Source: Taenia hydatigena (taxonomy: Eukaryota; Platyhelminthes; Cestoda; Cyclophyllidea; Taeniidae). From it: a DNA stretch of 64,000 nt. Shown one piece after another: positions 58,055-64,000 of the stretch (positions within the stretch are counted from its first letter, which is position 1; each line of letters opens with the position of its first letter). The stretch is taken from assembly GCA_036345935.2 (NCBI GenBank), contig JADWOT020000008.1, positions 6,342,156 to 6,406,155 on the forward strand. Reading direction: 5' to 3'. A model generated the notes under the pieces. The model had not been told where the DNA came from. It saw only the letters and a program-made list of their open reading frames with translations, and did not search any database. The position numbers and the translations under genes are program-made.

Positions 58055-58380
58055 AAGGAATTCAATGATTACGTCTGGCATTGTGACTGTTTTATCTTCA
58101 TAATAGACTTAGAATTCTACCAGTCGGACGGCCTCATTGGTCTCCTCGACATTATAACACCGCATCAGATACCAATCGTAGCAGTCGTGACAGTCCGCGA
58201 CGTGCACGCTTTCTTCCGCAGCATACACGCCGTCTGTCACGACTGCTATGACTAGTATTTGATGCGGTGCTATAATGTCAGGGAGACCAACGAGATCGTC
58301 TGACAAGTAGAATTCTGGGTCCATTATAAAGACAAAACAGTCATAATGCCAGATGTAATCATCAAATTCCTTTTTTCGAA
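58055..58380. repeat. Imperfect hairpin of two head-to-head A fragments
   Basis: 58,055-58,197 is mirrored by 58,232-58,380. Plus-strand landmarks are ACATTATAACACCGCATCAG and CGTAGCAGTCGTGACAG; the mirror has CTGTCACGACTGCTATGA and TGATGCGGTGCTATAATGTC. Arms are about 140 bases and the loop about 35. In consequence both strands encode the DIIxPHQ stretch of family A. Confidence 0.65.
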
Positions 58381-58613
58381 ATGCGGTCTTCGTGTGTAGC
58401 ATTACCTCTTTCAGCAAAATATTTATCCCTGGAATCATTTGGTGTGAAATCGTAGTCCATATCAGACAGCGTTCCTTCCAATGAATGGCCACATGCTAAA
58501 ACGTAGTCAAAGCTAAGCACGTCAGGAGATTCCCAATATCGTCTCTTATCTTTACTGAGTCTGTCAACTTTGGCTTGATTAATTAGCGACCACGTTGGGA
58601 TGCGAATGCACAT
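58110..58613 (-). pseudogene. Family A copy 7, middle region
   Basis: The minus strand has 83 open codons (RIPTWSLINQAKVDRLSKDK, LACGHSLEGTLSDMDYDFTP) followed after a frameshift by a 127-codon frame with FRKKEFDDYIWHYDCFVFIM, DPEFYLSDDLVGLPDIIAPHQ (split) and VIAVVTDG. This is the least interrupted example of the middle region, but no F-box part and no C-terminal tail remain. Confidence 0.55.
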
Positions 58614-58659
58614 TGGAAGGCACCGACGATGCTGCCAGCTTTCAGGAGATGGACGGAAA

Positions 58660-59260
58660 AGAAGAAAAGAAGAATGGCATTTAGCTCATGCGGACCATTC
58701 AGTTTTGCATTAGTGAACCATTAGAAAAAGCATTCAAATCCACATGTTACGCACTGGATGGGAGGATTGGTTTTCATTCGACTGCTTAAATATGCCTGGT
58801 GGAATCGACTCCACAGACGGATTTACACGTCGTGATGCTCGTTGAATACCTTTTATCAGTCAGTATTGCATCGACCCTAAGTGGCGTGTAAAATCACAAG
58901 CGTCTTGTGCAAGCAGCGGACATTGTTGAATACATTATCTTCTCGCATCCTGTCCATTCTCCACCCACACATACACACCTCCACTGTGGGACTTTTACGC
59001 CGCCTGGGAGGCAGTCAGGCCTCAATCTTAGGTACGTCAATGTGGTGCTTTGCTCTCATGCTAAATTAGTCTCAATGTAAATCGAGATGGTCTAGCAGCA
59101 CTTGCATCCCGACTCTGAACTAAGAGTAGAGCACGCACTTGCTGGTATATTCTGATCCAAACCACGTCAGGAGTCGAAAAATGTTGGTCAGTTTGTGACT
59201 GCTCTGTGAATTCCAGCTTAATGAAAATATGTAACATTGCAGGCGGGTCATGAACACCTG
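58660..59260 (+). repeat. Repeat F, copy 2
   Basis: Direct repeat of 40,440-41,190, more diverged in its first 150 bases. Confidence 0.65.
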
Positions 59261-59279
59261 CTATACTTCACAAATACTC

Positions 59280-59390
59280 ATCACGTATACACTCAGCAAT
59301 AAGTTAACTGCCACCCTCCCACAACAGCAACAACACTTCCATACCTGCGGAAACAGATGAAGACACCATAGCAGTAGTAGTCCATATCGT
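59280..59390 (+). repeat. Partial copy of repeat C upstream part
   Basis: TTAACTGCCACCCTCCCACA and CATACCTGCGGAAA match 22,790-22,880. Confidence 0.6.
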
Positions 59391-59985
59391 CCATGCCTGC
59401 CGACATCTGCATCATACAACCGCCGCCAATTACTCCAACATCTCGCATTGCCAACACTATACACACTCATCACATGCTACCTCACCATCACAACCATCAG
59501 ATTAAGTAAGCTTGTAGCATCTGAAAAGGAAAAAACCAAGCAAAGGAAAAGCCGATGTATGAAGGTCCGATGCACTGCGAAGCTAACACCCACGAACATA
59601 ACTACACATAGGAAAAAACACCTTAATAGGCAAGCATTTAAGAATGCTACAAAGTACATTCTGCATAGTGATGCCAAAACTTCCCACTAGCCACTCCTTC
59701 TTCCTCCGCTCCAGCCGCTGCGTCCACCTCTCTCACTCAGAGACACCAACTCATGCCCTCAAAGCTGAGGAAGCTACGATTAAGCCATCACCGAGGCTCT
59801 CCACACAACACTTTTCGCAGCAAGGGTAACGTCAACCCTAACCCAATCTTACCACAAAAATGTGTGAAGTGATGGCGAAGGCGAGATTTGCACTCATTGC
59901 TGCAGCCTCTTCTTCAACGTTTATCTTAGCATGAAAGGGGATAAATAAAATGGATAATAAGATCTATACATATAATGAGCACTCA
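59391..59985. other. No recognisable gene
   Basis: A basic 80-codon plus-strand frame (59,448-59,690) overlaps a 66-codon minus frame. No domain. Confidence 0.35.
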
Positions 59986-60034
59986 GCAGCAAAGAAATAA
60001 TGAGCAGTTGCCGCATACTTAGCAAACGAATTAC

Positions 60035-60650
60035 AAATTGCTAAAACAATCTTAATTTGTCGCTTAAAGTGTCGTACAGCAAGAAGTATACGTGAGTAAG
60101 CACCACAGTTGCAAAAAAAAACGTCCTGGCAGTCACATTATGAGGCTTTGTGCTCACTTTACCAAGGTCACAAGTTCCTTCATCAAACTGAACCTCATTC
60201 ATTATAACTCATCCTTACTAAGATAATGAAACACTTGAAAACAGCCAAAACAATCTTGCTTAGTCGCAAGCATTGTTGTGCAGCACGAAAATTAACGCGA
60301 TTAGGCAGTGCAGCTATTCCTGAAACGGTTGGTCTAACAAATAAACTGATAAAGAAAGCAGAAACATAAACGTATAAGTATACAGGAAATGGGTGCTTAA
60401 TCGAAGGAGGCACCAAGCAAGTAATTGTCAAGCACTTCGTAGGGTTATAACTCCCCTCCACAAAATTATGCCTCATTATGCCAATTCCAACGTCATTAGA
60501 GAAACACAACCTCACAAACTGCCAAAACAGTCGTATTTTTTCGCTTATAGTGCTATGCACCAAAAAGTGCACATGAGCAGACTTCGCAGTTAAAAAGTAA
60601 CTGTCTCAATAGTCACATTAAGAGGCCTTAGCGCTTACCCCAGCAAGTAT
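60035..60650 (+). repeat. Degenerate direct repeat, period about 480 bases
   Basis: 60,040-60,160 resembles 60,520-60,640: each has AAAACARTC, TTTCGCTTA-like, a GTGC/GTCG...AAGT stretch, CAGTCACATTA/TAGTCACATTA, and then GAGGC and GCTTAC/GCTCAC. A partial third unit begins near 60,245. Confidence 0.5.
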
Positions 60651-60754
60651 GCGCATAAAGGGAGCAAATCGACATTTAAAAGACCCCACAACAACTAACC
60701 AATCAAGCCTAATAATAATGTACCAAATACTAACCAGATTGCCAACCTCTGACA

Positions 60755-61000
60755 GCATTTGTTGTCTGACGATCTCGTTGGTCTCCTCAACATCATGGCA
60801 CCGCATCAGATGCTAATCATAGTATTCGTGACAGACGGCGCGTATGCTGGGGAAGAAGGTATGCACGTCGCGGACTGTCACGACCGCTAAGATTAGCATC
60901 TGATGCGGTGCTATAATGTCGAGGAGATCAACGCGATCGTGCTTCGAGGAGAACTCTGGGCCCATTATGAAGACAAAACAGTCATAACGCCGTGTACAAG
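60755..61000. repeat. Second hairpin of head-to-head A fragments
   Basis: 60,770-60,832 is mirrored by 60,885-60,950: TCTCCTCAACATC and GCACCGCATCAGATGCTAAT, against ATTAGCATCTGATGCGGTGC and ATGTCGAGGAGA. The minus strand continues with the FVFIMGPEF...DLLDIIAPHQ stretch of family A. Same arrangement as at 58.1 kb. Confidence 0.6.
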
Positions 61001-61009
61001 TCTGGCCAA

Positions 61010-61654
61010 TCACTTCGAAGTTCGTTCGCTAAATTAAACAAACAACCTCTTATTTGTGTGTATTTTGATTAGACAACAATAAGTACATGCAGCAACAGTT
61101 TCGCTTTTACGCAGAATTTAGGAAGTGAATGCATCAATTAAACGATACACAAAGTGCGTGAAGATGAGGGAATCAACAACAAACATTAGCTATTTATGTA
61201 TCCACACAAATAATATTAAATTTTAAAAGAACTAGGGTGTAATTCAAACAGCAATTGGATTGTGCTCGTAGTTTTTCAATGACTTGGTGCAGCTTACGAT
61301 AATTTTGACATTTTTAATGGCTTTCCATAATTCGATTAACTGCGATAGTAAGGTCGTTTAAGTTTGTAAATTAATGACCGACTTTTGCATTTTGTTGCGT
61401 GTTGCGTGGTTTTGCTTCTCCTCTCATACAAATGCATAGCTTTACTCTTGATTGGTGACCAACTATTGTAAAGGAATGAGTGCCTTCTCTTTTGCCACTC
61501 GGAGCAGTGATAAGGGTGGATTATGTTAGTCTCTGGGCCCATTCATAGTGAATGAGTGGAGGCATGGATGAATGAGCTTGAAGAACTGCCGATTTGGCGC
61601 CATTGCAATAAAAACTGAAGAGCCCTTGATGTCAAAGCTAAGTTGGGAGCATAG
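61010..61654. other. No recognisable gene
   Basis: A/T-leaning DNA with short frames only. Confidence 0.4.
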
Positions 61655-61975
61655 ATACTAGCTTTTTTGTGTCTCCATTTGAGATATTATTGTGGTACTT
61701 TCATGCACAGAATGGATCAAGCTATTCGTTCTGCTTCAGGAATATGGAGCGCATCAATGCATCTGGACTCTCAAAAAGTGACTGAACCTTCCGAGGATGC
61801 GATTGTATTGCTATTTATTGGGACCATTCTCCTTGTTACGTGGCACATGTACGCGTGGCATGTGTTTCATACCACCAAATCGTAGCTAGCAAGTATACTT
61901 TTTGCATTTAAAGGAATAAAGTTGATGAAGGGCAGTTGCATGTTGTGGTTATTAAAGAGGAGGAGGAGGAGGAGG
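61655..61975 (+). repeat. Repeat C, copy 2
   Basis: Near-identical to 22,880-23,185 up to and including the start of the (GGA) tract. Confidence 0.75.
61712..61885 (+). CDS. Small predicted single-pass membrane protein
   Basis: 57 codons, MDQAIRSASGIWSASMHLDS, a polar linker, then AIVLLFIGTILLVTWHMYAW and a short tail. The hydrophobic part is the right length for one membrane helix and the polar N-terminal half precedes it. No family recognised. The parallel copy at 22.9 kb has a TAG within the equivalent helix region and is a pseudogene. The frame also extends 15 codons upstream to an earlier ATG at 61,667. It may be part of a spliced gene or a chance frame in a repeat. Confidence 0.35.
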   Translation: MDQAIRSASGIWSASMHLDSQKVTEPSEDAIVLLFIGTILLVTWHMYAWHVFHTTKS

Positions 61976-62212
61976 AGGAGGAGGAGGAGGAGGAGGAGGA
62001 GGAGGAGGAGGAGGAGGAGGAGGAGGAGGAGGAGGAGGAGGAGGAGGAGAGGAGGAGGAGGAGGAGGAGGAGGAGGAGGAGGAGGAGGAGGAGGAGGAGG
62101 AGGAGGAGGAGGAGGAGGAGGAGGAGGAGGAGGAGGAGAGGAGGAGGAGGAGGAGGAGGAGGAGGAGGAGGAGGAGGAGGAGGAGGAGGAGGAGGAGGAG
62201 GAGGAGGAGGAG
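61955..62212. repeat. (GGA)n expansion, about 85 units
   Basis: About 257 bases of GGA on the plus strand with only two breaks, each a GGAGAGG, near 62,049 and 62,139. It makes artificial poly-Glu, poly-Arg and poly-Gly frames and, on the minus strand, poly-Ser, poly-Leu and poly-Pro frames of about 90-130 codons, none of them genes. The copy of the same repeat at 23,164 has only about seven units. Confidence 0.97.
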
Positions 62213-62259
62213 CATGAGCGCCCACTACCAATGAGCAGTTCAATGGCGCAATTCATCCA

Positions 62260-62475
62260 GTGCCCTTAAGAACTTACAACTCTCTTACAATTCTCTCTGC
62301 TGAGAGAGGAATAGCTTCCAATTTGGGTAAGATTCCCGCACCCTACGACACAGCAACATCCTCCAACTTTGCCACTTGTCTGCCAGCTCATCTGGGTGAT
62401 CAGTTGAGTCTGCGTTCAGGCTCAATGGCAAATGATTTCGCCTATACAAGTACCGTGAGTGCGGGTCAATTGTAA
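62260..62475 (+). CDS. Possible exon, unknown protein
   Basis: 71 codons with a coding-like composition (GIASNLGKIPAPYDTATSS, DQLSLRSGSMANDFAYTSTV) ending in TAA at 62,473-62,475. No domain recognised. A 74-codon minus frame overlaps it. Confidence 0.25.
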   Translation: MPLRTYNSLTILSAERGIASNLGKIPAPYDTATSSNFATCLPAHLGDQLSLRSGSMANDFAYTSTVSAGQL

Positions 62476-62959
62476 ATAAGTCTGAAGTGACTTCTAACCC
62501 AGTAATCATCGAGACACGCTAAATCCTTGGCCTCGACGCCGTTCACCGATTTCTGAATAATGGAAGATACTGTATCAAAAATAACCGGGAGCACCCATTA
62601 AAAACCTGTCCTGAAGGCTCAAACCCTAACCGTGAATGGTCTCGACATCATCCCAAATCTCTTGTCTGGAGGCATTCCACTAACTCCGAAGAGGCGAACA
62701 CAAATTATTCCGGCGTTCAATTCCGTAGACCACGTTCTTCTTGTAGACAACTAGGCCAACAAATATCAATTCGCAAATAAAGTGGATGCTTTGAGGAAAG
62801 TCCTTTCACCACCGCCTTCGTGGTGACGCCTCGACCACAGAGATCGGCAAAACCAAGACACAAGTCACGATGGCTGCATCTACTCCATTCGCATTCGCTG
62901 ACGTTGATGATCATTAGGAGATTTGCAAGAACTTTGGCATCGACATCCTATCAGTGTAC
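62476..62959. other. No recognisable gene
   Basis: Short frames only. Confidence 0.4.
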
Positions 62960-63900
62960 GCTAGGTTGCGGTGTAGAATGTTTGAGAGGGAAGGGGTGTG
63001 AAGTGTTGGGGGTGGAAGGGAGAGTGTGATTGAGCAAGGACTGTAGTCTTGGTGGCTGATGTGGCTATGGACTGTCTCAGTCCCTCCAGCGTTACCTCAA
63101 ACAGTGGCTATGCTGTCCTTCTAGACACAAGTGGACACGTTTACCGGAACCAGTTAGGAAACAATGCTGCTCGCTGACGTGACGCAGCTATTGGAATGTG
63201 AATTTGAAATGCAATCTGAAAGGGCAGTGATGGTGGTCGTGTTGTGAGATGGAGTGGATGTTACTTGTGGGTGGATGAGTGTCTGCGTTTGAGACTAAAT
63301 AGCTGAATGTAATAAGGCATAAGTGATGGTGTTGGCCTTGAAACGCGCTGACACATTAGACGTGGGCGTCAGCCGGCCTGTTGGATTAGTGTGTGCAGTG
63401 TGTGAGGTCGTCCCAGTCAGGGGAGGAGGCCCGTGTAACCACAGCCCACACGTGTGTGTGCGTGCGTGTCATTTGGCCTCGCCAGTCGTGCACGTTTTGT
63501 AAGTTGTACGATGATGATGGGCCTGCTTGATAGAATGATGTGGGGAGAAATAAAACTGCACAGCAATTTGGGTGCAAATTAGGACGACATTGACATGTGG
63601 CAGACCGAAGAGAGAACAATCATTACAGATATTCAGACTAGCCGTAAACTCTGAGAGAGGCACAGTTGTGATCAACCGTAGTACAGGTTGAAGGGAGCAA
63701 TATTTTATGCTGCTTAATGCTTAATTATGAATGCCGCAAAAGTGGATGCATTATATGTGATGCAATGCACATCAGTGACGCAAGTGGCGTGGAGAATCTG
63801 TGTCGAAATGGAGAGATTTGAATACCTTCCTCCAGATAATGCCATTGATCATCTGTTCCCGACTCTGGGACGATGCAATAAGATCAGCAATGCATGGCGT
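62960..63900 (-). repeat. A tail and repeat family B, copy 4
   Basis: From about 62,970 it matches the end of the A copy at 33.06 kb (GTGTGAAGTG, GGTGGAAGG, GGCTGATGTGGCTATGGACTG). Then the minus strand carries B to about 63,900, reaching landmarks of copy 1 at 9.74-9.80 kb such as AGTCGGGAACAGA. The copy probably continues past the window end. Confidence 0.6.
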
Positions 63901-64000
63901 TCATGAATGCATTGTGTAAGAAAAATCAGCACAGTTTTCTCATACATCACTGGCACACGGTCGACCTCTCTTCCTCACTGAATCGGCTGCCAATCCCGCC

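Noticed and set aside
61908..62269. Frames of about 90-130 codons rich in Glu, Arg, Gly, Ser, Leu or Pro on both strands
   Set aside because: They are translations of the (GGA) microsatellite in all frames and not genes.

Overview
The window is eukaryotic, most likely animal, nuclear DNA. It is repeat-rich and gene-poor: no bacterial-type operons and almost no long open frames. It holds one clear intact gene, an intronless replication-type histone H3 (49,382-49,792, minus) followed 62 bases downstream by a 16-base histone 3' stem-loop, which is an animal-type mRNA end. A flatworm genome would fit the density of degenerate Ty3/Gypsy and foldback DNA, but that assignment is inference and nothing here proves it.

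Layout. 1-3,776: a foldback element with two 680-base, nearly identical inverted arms around a 2.4 kb loop. 3.8-8.7 kb: no recognisable gene. 8.7-11.8 kb: decayed copies of three interspersed families that I call B, A and E. 11.8-19.4 kb: apparently lower-copy DNA with a few open frames that might be exons (best 17,557-18,102). 19.4-26.9 kb: an A copy with its TATA-type upstream block, other paired repeats and several microsatellites. 26.9-34.4 kb: a 7.5 kb composite with inverted B+A arms, a 2.9 kb spacer and an outward-facing F-box-like pseudogene. 34.6-37.7 kb: a 3.1 kb foldback of family E. 37.9-39.1 kb is repeated in inverted orientation at 47.7-48.8 kb. 42,570-46,849: a decayed Ty3/Gypsy element on the minus strand, with both LTRs, a PBS candidate, a PPT and gag-protease-RT-RNase H-integrase remnants, lying in an older repeat. 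47.3 kb: one protein tyrosine kinase exon. 49-50 kb: the H3 locus with a possible H2A relic next to it. 52.7-61.0 kb: an inverted second copy of the 28.4-32.1 kb unit plus more A fragments, two of them arranged as hairpins. 61.7-62.2 kb: a small predicted membrane-protein frame and a (GGA) tract of about 257 bases. 63.0-63.9 kb: another B copy.

The recurring theme is inverted duplication at many scales: arms from about 70 bases to several kb. The most interesting candidate for something undescribed is the multi-copy A family. Its copies have a conserved upstream block with TATAAAT, an F-box-like N-terminal region in three copies, a conserved C-terminal region ending at a conserved AATAAA, and a place inside larger inverted-repeat units also carrying B. 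Every copy in this window is broken by stops or frameshifts, so any active version must lie elsewhere. All repeat families were found by eye; boundaries outside the 680-base arms and the LTRs are approximate, usually within tens of bases.
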